Assembly (NCBI GenBank): GCA_050699575.1
Contig: JBOHFG010000246.1
Coordinates: 3,154 to 67,153 of the forward strand
Direction of reading: 5' to 3'
DNA: 64,000 bases
Source: GCA-003244245 sp050699575
GTDB lineage: Bacteria; Actinomycetota; Actinomycetes; Mycobacteriales; Pseudonocardiaceae
Part shown: positions 23,846 to 33,113 of the stretch, piece after piece
Layout: every line of letters starts with the position of its first letter
How positions within the stretch are numbered: position 1 is the first letter of the stretch
Notes under the pieces: generated by a model
What the model was told of the DNA's origin: nothing
Seen by the model: only the letters and a program-made list of their open reading frames with translations
Database searches by the model: none
Made by a program: the position numbers and the translations under genes

Positions 23846-26229
23846 TGACGACCACCACGCCGCCGACGACCGCCGAGTTCGGCCGAGCCCGCAAGCGCAA
23901 AGAGGATGCCCGGCTGATCACCGGGCGGACCCGCTGGACGGACAACATCTCGCTGCCCGGGATGCTGCACATCGCTGTGGTCCGCAGCCCGCTGGCTCAC
24001 GCGAAGATCACCAGAATCGACACCGGCGCGGCCACGCGGCTTCCCGGGGTGCAGGGCGTGTTCACCGCCGCCGATCTCGGCGCCGAAGGCATCAGCCTGC
24101 CCTGTGCCTGGCCGATTACTGCGGACATGAAGGCGCCGCAGGCCCCACCGCTGGCTTCCGACACCGTGCACTTCGCCGGTGAGGGAGTAGCGATCGTGGT
24201 GGCCCGCGATGCCGCGTCGGCCGCCGACGCCGCCGATGCAGTCGAGGTCGACTACGACCAGTTGGACCCGGTTCTCGACATGGAGGCCGCGCTAGCCGAC
24301 GGCGCCACGCTGGTGCACCCCGATCTCGGCACCAACCGTAACGCGTTGTGGGTCTTCGACTCGGCGCAGGCGGGCAGCGGTGGCAACGTCGAGGACGCCA
24401 TTCGGGACGCTGAGGTCATCGTACGGCGACGGTTCCGCCAGCAGCGGCTGATCCCCGCGTTCCTGGAACCGCGTTCCGTCGTCGTGGACCCGACCGGTGA
24501 GCAGCTGACCATGTGGTCGTCCACCCAGGTGCCGCACATCCTCAAGACGATGATCGCGCTCACCCTGGGCCTGCCCGAACACAAGGTGCGGGTCATCGCA
24601 CCGGACGTCGGTGGTGGGTTCGGTGGCAAGCTGCAAGTGACGCCGGAGGAGATCCTCGCCGTGCTGGTCGCCCGGCGGATGGGCAAGCCGGTCAAGTGGA
24701 CCGAGACCCGCTCGGAGTGCATGCTCGCCGCGCACCACGGCCGGGACCAGATCCAGGATCTGACGGTGGCCGCCCGCAGGGACGGCACGGTCACCGGTCT
24801 CAAGGTCGAGTTGATCGCTGACATGGGCGCCTACCTGCGCATTATTACACCTGGGGTACCGATCCTCGGGGCATTCGTGTTCTGTGGGATTTACAAGTTC
24901 CCGGCCTATCACTTCGCCTGCACTAACGTGTTCACCACCAAGACACCGACCGACGCCTACCGTGGCGCCGGACGCCCGGAGGCCACCTTCGGCATCGAGC
25001 GGATGATGGACGAGCTCGCCGTCGAGTTGGGCATGGAGCCGCTGGAGCTGCGGCAGCGCAACTGGATCAAACATGACGAGTTCCCGTACACCACCGTCGC
25101 CACGCTGACCTACGACACGGGCAACTACGAAGCGGCTACCGCCAGGGCCACGGAGCTGTTCGACTACGACGGTCTGCGCGCCGAGCAGCGCCACCGCCGG
25201 AAAACCAACGACCCGGTGCAGCTCGGGATCGGCATCTCGACGTTCACCGAGATGTGCGGGTGGGCGCCGTCCCGGCTGCTGGGTGCGCTGTCCTATGCCG
25301 CCGGTGGTTGGGAGCACGCCAGCATCCGGATGCTGGCCACCGGCAAGGTCGAGGTGGTCACCGGTTGCTCCCCGCATGGCCAGGGCCACGAAACGGCGTG
25401 GAGCCAGGTCGTGTCCGACCGGCTAGGGGTGCCGTTCGACGACATCGAAGTGCTGCACGGGGATACCCAGATCTCGGCTCGGGGCTTCGACACCTACGGG
25501 TCCCGGTCCGCAGTCGTCGGCGCTATCGCGGTGCTCAAGGCCGCCGACAGCGTGCTCGACAAGGCCCGCAAGGTGGCCGCGCACCTCCTCGAGTGCTCCG
25601 AGCGAGACATCGAGTTCGACCGTGGCAGGTTCACCATCAAGGGCACTGACCGGGGTGTCACGATCCAGGAGATCGCGTTCGCGGTCTTCGCCGCACACGA
25701 CTACCCGGAGGAGATGGAGCCCTCGCTGGACTCTGAGGCCACCTTCGACCCCATGAGCCTGTCCTTCCCGCACGGCACCCACCTGTGCGCGACCGAGGTG
25801 GACACCGAGACCGGCCAGGTGTCGATTCGCCGCTACGTCTGCGTGGATGACGTCGGCACCGTGGTGAATCCGCTGATCGTCGAGGGACAGGTGCACGGCG
25901 GTCTGGCCCAGGGCCTCGCGCAGGCACTGTTCGAGGAGGCTATCCATGACGAGGGTGGCACGCTGATCACCGGCACGCTGGCCGACTATCTGGTGCCCAG
26001 CGCGGCGGACCTGCCGCACTTCACCACCGACCGGACCGTGACCCCGTCCACCACCAACCCGCTGGGCGTGAAGGGCGTCGGGGAGGCCGGCACCATCGCC
26101 TCCACCCCGGCCGTGGTCAATGCGGTCCTCGATGCGGTGCGCCATCTCGGGGTCACCGACATCCCGATGCCGTGCTCGCCGCAACGGGTGTGGCGCGCGC
26201 TGCAGTCAGCCCGCGGAGGTACCCGGTGA
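23845..26229 (+). CDS. coxL: Molybdenum hydroxylase large subunit, form-II CoxL-like
   Basis: I start at the ATG at 23845, giving 794 residues, normal for the family. It contains the molybdopterin-binding GGGFGGK, the active-site loop AYRGAGR and the catalytic glutamate in GVGEAG near the C terminus. Form-I, true high-affinity CO dehydrogenases carry AYRCSFR; the AYRGAGR loop marks form II, whose physiological substrate is uncertain (CO or another small carbonyl or heterocycle). It ends in overlap with coxM (GTGA). Annotation as CO dehydrogenase should therefore be qualified. Confidence 0.92.
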   Translation: MTTTTPPTTAEFGRARKRKEDARLITGRTRWTDNISLPGMLHIAVVRSPLAHAKITRIDTGAATRLPGVQGVFTAADLGAEGISLPCAWPITADMKAPQAPPLASDTVHFAGEGVAIVVARDAASAADAADAVEVDYDQLDPVLDMEAALADGATLVHPDLGTNRNALWVFDSAQAGSGGNVEDAIRDAEVIVRRRFRQQRLIPAFLEPRSVVVDPTGEQLTMWSSTQVPHILKTMIALTLGLPEHKVRVIAPDVGGGFGGKLQVTPEEILAVLVARRMGKPVKWTETRSECMLAAHHGRDQIQDLTVAARRDGTVTGLKVELIADMGAYLRIITPGVPILGAFVFCGIYKFPAYHFACTNVFTTKTPTDAYRGAGRPEATFGIERMMDELAVELGMEPLELRQRNWIKHDEFPYTTVATLTYDTGNYEAATARATELFDYDGLRAEQRHRRKTNDPVQLGIGISTFTEMCGWAPSRLLGALSYAAGGWEHASIRMLATGKVEVVTGCSPHGQGHETAWSQVVSDRLGVPFDDIEVLHGDTQISARGFDTYGSRSAVVGAIAVLKAADSVLDKARKVAAHLLECSERDIEFDRGRFTIKGTDRGVTIQEIAFAVFAAHDYPEEMEPSLDSEATFDPMSLSFPHGTHLCATEVDTETGQVSIRRYVCVDDVGTVVNPLIVEGQVHGGLAQGLAQALFEEAIHDEGGTLITGTLADYLVPSAADLPHFTTDRTVTPSTTNPLGVKGVGEAGTIASTPAVVNAVLDAVRHLGVTDIPMPCSPQRVWRALQSARGGTR

Positions 26230-27086
26230 TTCCGTCCGCGTTCGACTACGTCGCTGTCTCCACAGTCGAGGAAGCGGTTCAGGCGTTGTCCCAGGCCGGC
26301 GAGGACGCCAAGGTTCTTGCAGGTGGGCAGAGCCTGGTGCCGGTGCTCCGGTTGCGGCTCGCCGCACCGTCGACCCTCGTGGACCTGAACAAGATCAGCG
26401 AGCTGCGCGGGGTACGTGAGGACGGCGACGCGATCGTGGTCGGGGCGATGACCACGCACCATGACGTGCTCAACGACCCACTGGTCAGGGAGCATGCCGC
26501 GGTGCTGGCCCTGGCCACCCGGACGGTGGGTGATCCGCAGATCCGGCATCGTGGCACCGTCGGTGGTGCCCTGGTGCACGCCGACCCCGCTGGCGACCTG
26601 CTCGCCCCCGCGGTGGCGCTGGACTGCGAGATGGTCATCGTCGGGCCCGGTGGGCGGCGCACCGTGCCGGCCGCGGAGTTCTTCGTCGATTTGTTCACCA
26701 CCGCGGTGGGGCCCGATGAGGTGCTCGTCGAGGTGCGGATCCCGAAGAAGAGCGGCTGGGGCGCGCACTACGAGAAGTTCACCCGGGTCGTGCAAGCCTG
26801 GTCGATCGTCGCGGTCGCGGCAACGGTGCGGACCGAGGGCGGGTTGATCGCGCAGGCCCGGGTGGCGCTGACCAACATGGGTGCCACCCCCATCCGGGCG
26901 ATCGGCGTCGAGCAGGCACTGGTCGGTCAACCGGCCGTTGCCGAGACGATCCGCGCGGCAGCCGAGCATGCCGCGGAGGGCACCAGCCCGGTGTCCGACA
27001 GCAATGCCGACGCCGACTACCGCGAGCACCTCGCCCGGGTACTCACCAGGAGAGCGGTCATCGCGGCCGCCGGAGTAGGAGGTTGA
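26226..27086 (+). CDS. coxM: Molybdenum hydroxylase medium (FAD) subunit, CoxM-like
   Basis: I start at the GTG at 26226 that overlaps the coxL stop; this gives 286 residues opening IPSAFDYVAV. The FAD-binding signatures are AGGQSLVP and the TVGGALVHADPAGD segment. It takes electrons from CoxS. The gene order S-L-M differs from the M-S-L order of classic form-I operons and agrees with a form-II assignment. The accessory coxD/E/F genes do not follow; the next sequence is a decayed zone. Confidence 0.92.
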   Translation: MIPSAFDYVAVSTVEEAVQALSQAGEDAKVLAGGQSLVPVLRLRLAAPSTLVDLNKISELRGVREDGDAIVVGAMTTHHDVLNDPLVREHAAVLALATRTVGDPQIRHRGTVGGALVHADPAGDLLAPAVALDCEMVIVGPGGRRTVPAAEFFVDLFTTAVGPDEVLVEVRIPKKSGWGAHYEKFTRVVQAWSIVAVAATVRTEGGLIAQARVALTNMGATPIRAIGVEQALVGQPAVAETIRAAAEHAAEGTSPVSDSNADADYREHLARVLTRRAVIAAAGVGG

Positions 27087-27137
27087 CCCACCGACACCGA
27101 GTCCCATGTTGTCGGTGTCCACGGCAATAATGCGGGC

Positions 27138-28678
27138 ATGGCGCCCACGATGATCACAGCAGGTACGGTCGCCCGTGACCTCGGCGCACGCGGATCACGA
27201 GCGGCGGTCGCGGGGCCGGACCCAGCGGCCAGCCTTCCAGAGTCCGCGCTGGCGGTCCTGGCCGCAGTGCCGGCGTGGTGGGCTGCGCGAGCGGCGGCGG
27301 CCACGCTTTCGGGCTCGTGGTTGGACGTCGGCCATGCGTTGGCGGCGCCACTCCCAGCAGGGCTGCGAGACACCGAACCCGATGAGAGTGTGTCGTTCGC
27401 AGCATCCGCGCACGATGTCGGTTCTGCCTACGTCGCGGCGTTGTCGCCGCAGGTTCGAGCCCGACGACGTGCTCTTGGATTGCGTCGAGGGTCGGCGCAG
27501 CGGCTTCCGGGACTTGTTCATGATCCGGCCTGCGGAGCCGGGGCGTTGTTGCTGCCGCCGTTACGCGAGCATGTGGCGGCGGTTCAAGGCATTGATCCAC
27601 TGGTAGCGACTGCGGGATTGCCACACGTGATTGGTGGCGTCGACACGGACCCCGCTGCCGTGTGGTTGGCCAATGTCCTGATGGCCGCCGAGGCGCTTCC
27701 GCTGCTCGCAGCTGTTCCAGTGCGGCGCAGGCGGCCGTTTCCTGAATTGGTTCGGCTTAGTGATGGCCTCCAGTAGAACGAGGTGAGAGCGTCTGCAATA
27801 GTGATGAACCCGCCGTACGGGCGGGTTTGATTGATACCCGAGGACCGCGCACGGTTCGCGTCGACGTTGTATGGCCATGCCAACCTCTATGGTTTGTTCT
27901 TGGCCGCGGCACTGGAGAATCTTGACGAGCGTGGTGTGATCGCTGCCGGCGCCAGGCTAGACACACGACGATCGCAAGTCTTAATGGAATGCGCACAAAT
28001 GTAGCCAGTGTAAGGTTACCGCGCGGCGATGCGCCATGGCTTCTTCCGCGTCGACCCGACGATGCGTCGCTGGCGGCTGCTGCCGGCGCCATGCCGCTGA
28101 ATGTGACGGCTGCTGGTTGGCGCGTATCAACGGGTCCGCTGGTGTGGAATCGTCGCAGTAGTGATCTTTACCCCGAACCGGGACCCAACCGGGTGCCTGT
28201 TTTGTGGGCTGCGGACCTCGACGGTGGCCGGCTCCACCGCGACCGGGTGCGCGACCACCTGCGGTATCTGGAGTTGCGTGTACCCAGTGATCGAGCTGTC
28301 ATGGTGCTCACCGAGCCGGCCGTGCTCGTGCAGCGCACGACTGCGCCTGAACAGTCGCGGCGGTTGGTTGCCACTGAGTTGACCGCTGATATGCTCAATT
28401 CGTGGGGAGGTGCCGTGGTCGTAGAGAATCACGTCAACGTTGTGCGGCCCACTGAGACGGTTCCTCCGCTGCTCGGCCAAGCCGCTCTGAATCGTGTGCT
28501 GGCTACCAGGACGCTTGACAGGGTGCTGCGGTGCTTGTCTAGGTCGGTCGCGGTGAGTGCATACGAACTTGAGTCGCTGCCGCTGCCGTCAGCCAAGGTG
28601 CTGCGGGAGTGGAATTCATTGACTGGGACTGCCCTGGAAGTCGCGGTGGTTTCCGCATATCAACCGGAGCCGGCATGA
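27138..28678 (+). pseudogene. Broken N6-adenine DNA methyltransferase (Eco57I/type II-like)
   Basis: The first open segment (27138-27776) holds the SAM-binding motif HDPACGAG. After a stop and frame change the catalytic motif NPPYGR appears at 27807, directly interrupted by an in-frame TGA at 27828. The same frame then reads a typical family continuation (PEDRARFASTLYGHANLYG) to 27988, and a segment in another frame (27989-28678) looks like the target-recognition half. The catalytic region between GVIAA and the last segment is shortened. At least two frame changes, a nonsense codon and a deletion make this inactive. Confidence 0.8.
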
Positions 28679-29000
28679 CATTTCGTCATGTCTTGCCGCG
28701 CGCTGAATGCGAACGACGGCTGAGGTTGATTTTTCCCCGGTTGGCTTTCGATCCCGCGCACGCCAACCCGCTCGGGGGCGCTGCAATTGCGACAATGCTC
28801 TACATTGATACAGTCCGGCAGTGATAAGTGGCGACCAAGGAGTGTGCCACTGCCTTGGGTCCGCAGCAGTACACGGTGAACCCGTCAGTCAGCACCGTCT
28901 GGCTCCGTCACGGGGCACATGCCGTGGTCGCGGCGGACGCCAGCTCGACGTGTCTGGGACGGTGATTGGACGTCTCCCGGACATCTGCGTTGTCAGCCAG
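28675..29000 (+). pseudogene. Possible N-terminal remnant of the partner restriction endonuclease
   Basis: A short frame from the ATG at 28675, overlapping the methyltransferase end, encodes 49 residues (LRLIFPRLAFDPAHANPLGG in the middle) and stops at 28824. The style resembles the start of BsuBI/PstI-type restriction enzymes that accompany such methyltransferases, and a PLPWVRSST piece follows in a shifted frame. The rest to about 29100 has no coherent frame. This identification rests on recalled family resemblance and position only. Confidence 0.35.
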
Positions 29001-29111
29001 CGCCGATCCACGCCAGGTTGCATACTGCTGATCACGTTGTGTGCTTAGGCCAGCTCGGAGGGTGATGAGGATGACCGGTGGTGGCCTAACTTCCACGGAC
29101 GAGGCTGGCGG

Positions 29112-29816
29112 GTGACCTCGATGGTCTTCCGCACCCAGCCGCCTGCCGGGTTATGGAGCAGATGTTCGGTGAGCGCGCCGAGCGGGCAGTTCGCCGAGCA
29201 GTCCAATGTCGGTCCGCATACTCTGGACCAGTTCCGCGCGGACCTGGCCCGGATCGCGACGACCTATCCGAACCGGCCTGTCTACCCGGTATTCGTCGAG
29301 CTACGTGAGTTGCGAAACCGGGCGTTCGAGCTGCTGGAAGGCCGCCAGTATCCGGAGCAGAGCCGCGAGCTGTACCTGGTGGCTGGCGTATTGTGTGGGA
29401 TGCTCGCCTTCCCCCTGGCCAAGCAGAGCTACTGCGCCGCGACCGCTCGGCTGTGGTTAGGCGGTCAGGACAGCTACATCTACGCTGAGCGCGACGCGGC
29501 GCACGCCATCGAACTCTACGAGGCCGACCCTCCGGAGCAGCGCCGCCTCGGTGAGCTGTGCCTTGCCCAGCTGGACCTCGTAGCGGCTCGGCTCGGCCGT
29601 GACGATCTCGACGGTGCCGCCGAACAGCTTCAGGGTGTGCTGGCCATCGCTGCTCAGCGCCGTATCGAAAGCGTTTCGCGCCGCCTGCACCAGGTGGGCC
29701 GCGGGCTGCAGCGGCCGAAGTATCAAACTTGCGCACTCGCGCTGGATTTACACGACCAGATCCGTAGCTTCAGCCGTACCTCGGCGCCGCCCGTGCTGCC
29801 CGGAGCCAGCGGGTGA
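29112..29816 (+). pseudogene. C-terminal TPR part of a regulator, HTH missing
   Basis: The 234-residue frame resembles the helical TPR half of the XRE-type regulators common in actinobacteria (QYPEQSRELYLVAGVLCGMLA, WLGGQDSYIYAERDAAHAIELYE, repeated amphipathic helices). No helix-turn-helix lies ahead of it, so it is likely truncated at its N terminus. Its last codons overlap the GTG of the oxidoreductase remnant. It may still make a protein, but a normal regulator would need the missing DNA-binding domain. Confidence 0.55.
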
Positions 29817-30380
29817 GCGCCGCGGTCACGGTCGGGCTGCTGCACCCGGGCCGGATGGGTGCCGCCATCGCCACCCAGATCATGTGCAGCGGCCATGCTG
29901 TCCTGTGGTGCCCCGACGGGCGTAGCACGGCCACCGTCCGCCGTGCCGAGGCCGCCGGACTGCGTCCGGCTCCGCTCGGTGAACTGCTCGCGAACAGTGC
30001 GGTCGTCCTGTCGGTCTGCCCGCCCGCGGTGGCCGAGGAGATTGCCAGCATGGTTGCTGGATTCGGGTACCGCGGTAGCTATGTCGAGGCGAACGCGATC
30101 AGCCCCGCACGGATGCAGCGGATCACAACCGGTTCACCGGAGCGGGAACGACCGTCATCGACGGGTGCATCTTCGGATCACCTCCCGGTGGTGACCTTCC
30201 GGCGCACTCTACCTCGCGGGAGCCGCGACCGCAGCCCGCCGGGTTGCGGACCTGTTTGCTGGATCGTTGGCCGAACCGGTCATCCTCGGGGAGCACTCCG
30301 GCCAGGCCAGCGCACTAAAAATGATCTTCTCCTGCTTCCAGAGAACCAGCCGCACTGGGCTGACCACACGGACCAGCGAA
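29813..30380 (+). pseudogene. Frameshifted NAD(P)-dependent oxidoreductase (6PGDH-like)
   Basis: Residues 1-105 form a Rossmann domain (VGLLHPGRMGAAIATQIMCSG, then AVVLSVCPPAVAEEIA) of the 6-phosphogluconate/3-hydroxyisobutyrate dehydrogenase type. After ISPARMQRI the frame is lost. The expected continuation (GTTVIDGCIFGSPPGGD, LAGAATAARRVADLFAG, GEHSGQASALKMIFSCFQ) can be read in other frames to about 30350. At least two indels separate the pieces, so the gene is inactive. Confidence 0.78.
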
Positions 30381-30499
30381 GTGACCTAGGCAGCATCCTG
30401 CGACAACTGCACGTACCCCCTTCGTGATCGACATAGCACAGCCGAGCCGATGCTCGTTACCGTGAGTGCCGCAGCTGTTGTGGTGAGAGGCTGATCGGT

Positions 30500-30946
30500 A
30501 TGAAGCTTGAGCACAAGTTCACCGTCCCGGCGCCGATCGACACCGTTTGGCAGGCCCTGTTGGATCCGGAGCGGGTCGCTCCGTGTATGCCAGGAGCCAC
30601 CATCACGTCGGTCAACGGTGCTGAGTTCGCCGGGATCGTGAAGGTCCGGCTGGGTCCGATCTCCTTGCAGTACCGCGGTTCGGGTCGCTTCACCGAGACC
30701 GATGAGGCCGCGCACCGGGCCGTGGTCACGGCGACCGGCACCGCAGCCGGGGGACAGGGCACCGTGGCAGCGACAGTGCAGGCCAGTCTTGCGGAGAATG
30801 GGGAGGGCACCGCGGTCACGGTGACCACCGACCTGACCGTCACGGGCAAGCCGGCCCAGTTCGGCCGGGGCCTGATCGAGGATGTCGGCGGGAAGATCAT
30901 CGGTCAGTTCGCCGACTGCCTGAGCAGGAGCCTGGGGCAGTGCTAG
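30500..30946 (+). CDS. coxG: CoxG-like SRPBCC-fold protein
   Basis: This 148-residue protein opens MKLEHKFTVPAPIDTVWQAL and has the DPERVAPCMPGA motif of the CO dehydrogenase subunit G family, a START/SRPBCC fold. CoxG proteins accompany molybdenum hydroxylases and in some systems recruit the enzyme to the membrane; this short form lacks a membrane anchor. It is separated from coxM by about 3.4 kb of broken genes. Its stop shares a CTAG with the stop of the convergent helicase gene. Confidence 0.88.
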   Translation: MKLEHKFTVPAPIDTVWQALLDPERVAPCMPGATITSVNGAEFAGIVKVRLGPISLQYRGSGRFTETDEAAHRAVVTATGTAAGGQGTVAATVQASLAENGEGTAVTVTTDLTVTGKPAQFGRGLIEDVGGKIIGQFADCLSRSLGQC

Positions 30947-32640
30947 TCGATCTGGGGGATGGCGGGGCCGAGCAGGTCGTCGGCGTCGATGATGCGGTAG
31001 GCATAGCCTTGCTCGGCGAGGAAGCGCTGGCGGTGGGCTGCGTAGTCGGTGTCCAGGGTGTCGCGGGAGACCACCGAGTAGAAGTGCGCCTGTCGGCCGT
31101 CGTTTTTGGGGCGTAACAACCGGCCCAGGCGCTGGGCCTCCTCCTGCCGGGAACCAAACGTGCCGGACACCTGCACCGCCACTGACGCCTCCGGCAGATC
31201 GATGGAGAAGTTGGCCACTTTGGACACGACCAGTCGGCGCACCTCGCCGCGGCGAAACGCGTCGTAGAGGGATTCCCGCTCGGAGTTGCGGGTCGAACCT
31301 TGCACCACCGGCGCGTCCAGGGCCTCGCCGAGCTCCTCCAACTGCTCCAGGTATGCGCCGATCACCAGTGTCGGTTCGTCGGGATGTCGATCCAGGATGG
31401 CGGCCACGACGGAGAGCTTGCTGCGGGCGGTGGAGCACACCCGGTAGCGCTCGTCGGCCTCCGCGGTGGCATAGCGCAGCCGCTCGGCGTCGGTGAGGGT
31501 GACGCGGACCTCGACGCAGTCTGCCGGCGCGATCCAGCCCTGCGTCTCGATGTCGCGCCACGGCGCGTCGTAACGCTTGGGTCCGATCAGGGAGAACACA
31601 TCGCCCTCTCGGCCATCTTCGCGCACCAGGGTAGCGGTCAGCCCGAGCCGACGGCGGGACTGCAGATCGGCGGTCATCCGGAAGACCGGCGCGGGCAGCA
31701 GATGCACCTCGTCGTAGATAATCAGTCCCCAGTCCCGGGAGTCGAACAGATCCAGATGCCGGTATTCGCCTTTGGACTTACGGGTCATGACCTGGTAGGT
31801 CGCGATCGTGACCGGGCGGATCTCCTTGCGCTCACCGGAGTACTCGCCGACCTCGTCCTCGGACAGCGAGGTCCGCGCGACCACCTCGCGCTTCCACTGC
31901 CGGCCGGCCACCGTGTTGGTGACCAGGATGAGCGTGGTGGCTTGGGCTTCGGCCATTGCGGCGATGCCGACGAGGGTCTTTCCGGCGCCGCAGGGGAGCA
32001 CCACGACGCCGGAACCACCGGCCCAGAACCCGGTCACCGCGTCGTGCTGGTAGGTGCGGAGCGACCAGCCGTCCTCGACCAGCGTGATCGGGTGCGCCTC
32101 ACCGTCGACGTAGCCGGCCAGGTCCTCGGCCGGCCAGCCGATCTTGAGCAGTCCCTGCTTGAGCCTGCCGCGTTCCGAGGGGTGCACCAGCATGGTGTCG
32201 GCATCGACCCGCGCCCCGAGCATCGGGGCGATCTTGCGGTGCCGGAGCACTTCCTCGAGGACGGCGCGGTCCAAGGCGAACAGTGCCAGCCCGTGCGTCG
32301 GGTGCTGTACCAGCTGCAGCCGGCCGTAGCGACCCATAGTGTCCACGACGTCGACCAGCAGCGGCTGCGGCACGGCATACCGGGAGAAGCGCACCAGCGC
32401 GTCGACGACCTGCTCGGCGTCATGACCCGCGGCTCGTGCGTTCCACAGGGCCAGCGGCGTGACCCGGTAGGTGTGCACGTGTTCGGGCGCACGTTCGAGT
32501 TCGGCGAAGGGTGCAATTGCGGCGCGTGCGGCCCCCGCTGCCGGATGGTCGACTTCCAACAGCAGTGTCTTGTCTGACTGGACGATGAGCGGTCCGGCCT
32601 CAGGCGAAGAGCTCAACGGGTTCCTCCGGTTGGCAGCCAC
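30943..32640 (-). CDS. XPB/Rad25-type DNA helicase
   Basis: This 565-residue superfamily-2 helicase corresponds to mycobacterial Rv0861c (ErcC/XPB). Walker A is LPCGAGKTLVG, Walker B is YDEVHLLP, motif III is GLTATL and motif VI is SRQEEAQRLGRLLRPK. An N-terminal damage-recognition-like region of about 190 residues precedes the motor. Such helicases are thought to act in DNA repair. It is convergent with coxG, overlapping by four bases. I take the ATG at 32640. Confidence 0.93.
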   Translation of the reverse strand: MAANRRNPLSSSPEAGPLIVQSDKTLLLEVDHPAAGAARAAIAPFAELERAPEHVHTYRVTPLALWNARAAGHDAEQVVDALVRFSRYAVPQPLLVDVVDTMGRYGRLQLVQHPTHGLALFALDRAVLEEVLRHRKIAPMLGARVDADTMLVHPSERGRLKQGLLKIGWPAEDLAGYVDGEAHPITLVEDGWSLRTYQHDAVTGFWAGGSGVVVLPCGAGKTLVGIAAMAEAQATTLILVTNTVAGRQWKREVVARTSLSEDEVGEYSGERKEIRPVTIATYQVMTRKSKGEYRHLDLFDSRDWGLIIYDEVHLLPAPVFRMTADLQSRRRLGLTATLVREDGREGDVFSLIGPKRYDAPWRDIETQGWIAPADCVEVRVTLTDAERLRYATAEADERYRVCSTARSKLSVVAAILDRHPDEPTLVIGAYLEQLEELGEALDAPVVQGSTRNSERESLYDAFRRGEVRRLVVSKVANFSIDLPEASVAVQVSGTFGSRQEEAQRLGRLLRPKNDGRQAHFYSVVSRDTLDTDYAAHRQRFLAEQGYAYRIIDADDLLGPAIPQID

Positions 32641-33113
32641 CGCAGCCGGTGATCGGCTAGACGGTAGCTAGTATCCCAGGTGCGTCCGCACCCGATACCG
32701 CCGAGGCGTCCGGCGCCCAACGACACGAAGACACCGGTAACTGCTCACATGCGGAGTGATGGGTGACCTTTTTGGGTGATGACTAAATTACAATTAGTGT
32801 TTTCCATCACCCTAAAGGGTACTGCCGTCTGGTCCGGATGGGTTTTGTCGGCCCAGAACACTGGCGCCTCCGCCGGCCTGATAGCACGGTTAGGAGATCC
32901 ACGACCCGACCCGGCCCAGCCCGTCGTATCATCCGTGCCCTACATCGGGCGTATCCGGCTCGGTGCCAGAGGTGTTATGTGAGTGCAGCGCGGGTTACCC
33001 ACGACCGAGGTGACCTGTGGCGTGCCGGATCTCCGGCCACCGTCGACTCTGGGGAGGGACCTCACCGTGCCAGCGAGTAGCTCGCGGCTCCCGGCCGTCT
33101 CGGGAGGCTGGTC
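32641..33113. other. Divergent intergenic region upstream of helicase and conservon
   Basis: About 470 bases hold no gene I can support. A 68-residue frame at 32776-32982 lacks family resemblance. The region must carry promoters for the helicase (leftward) and the sensor-kinase block (rightward). Its main structure is the nested inverted repeat at 32774-32812, listed separately, in a local A+T-rich patch. Confidence 0.6.
32774..32812. promoter_or_regulatory. Nested inverted repeat upstream of the conservon
   Basis: Outer arms GGGTGATG (32774-32781) and CATCACCC (32805-32812) enclose inner arms ACTAA (32782-32786) and TTAGT (32794-32798), with a six-base bulge on the right. The centre is A+T-rich. 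It could be an operator for a dimeric regulator or an mRNA hairpin; it lies about 300 bases before the sensor-kinase start. No T tract follows, so a terminator is less likely. Confidence 0.55.

Noticed and set aside
27801..28824. Active restriction-modification system as a defence island
   Set aside because: The methyltransferase has an in-frame stop next to its catalytic motif plus frame changes, and the endonuclease is reduced to a short piece.
32776..32982. Frame of 68 residues between the helicase and the first sensor kinase
   Set aside because: It begins inside the inverted repeat, lacks a ribosome-binding site and resembles no protein I know.
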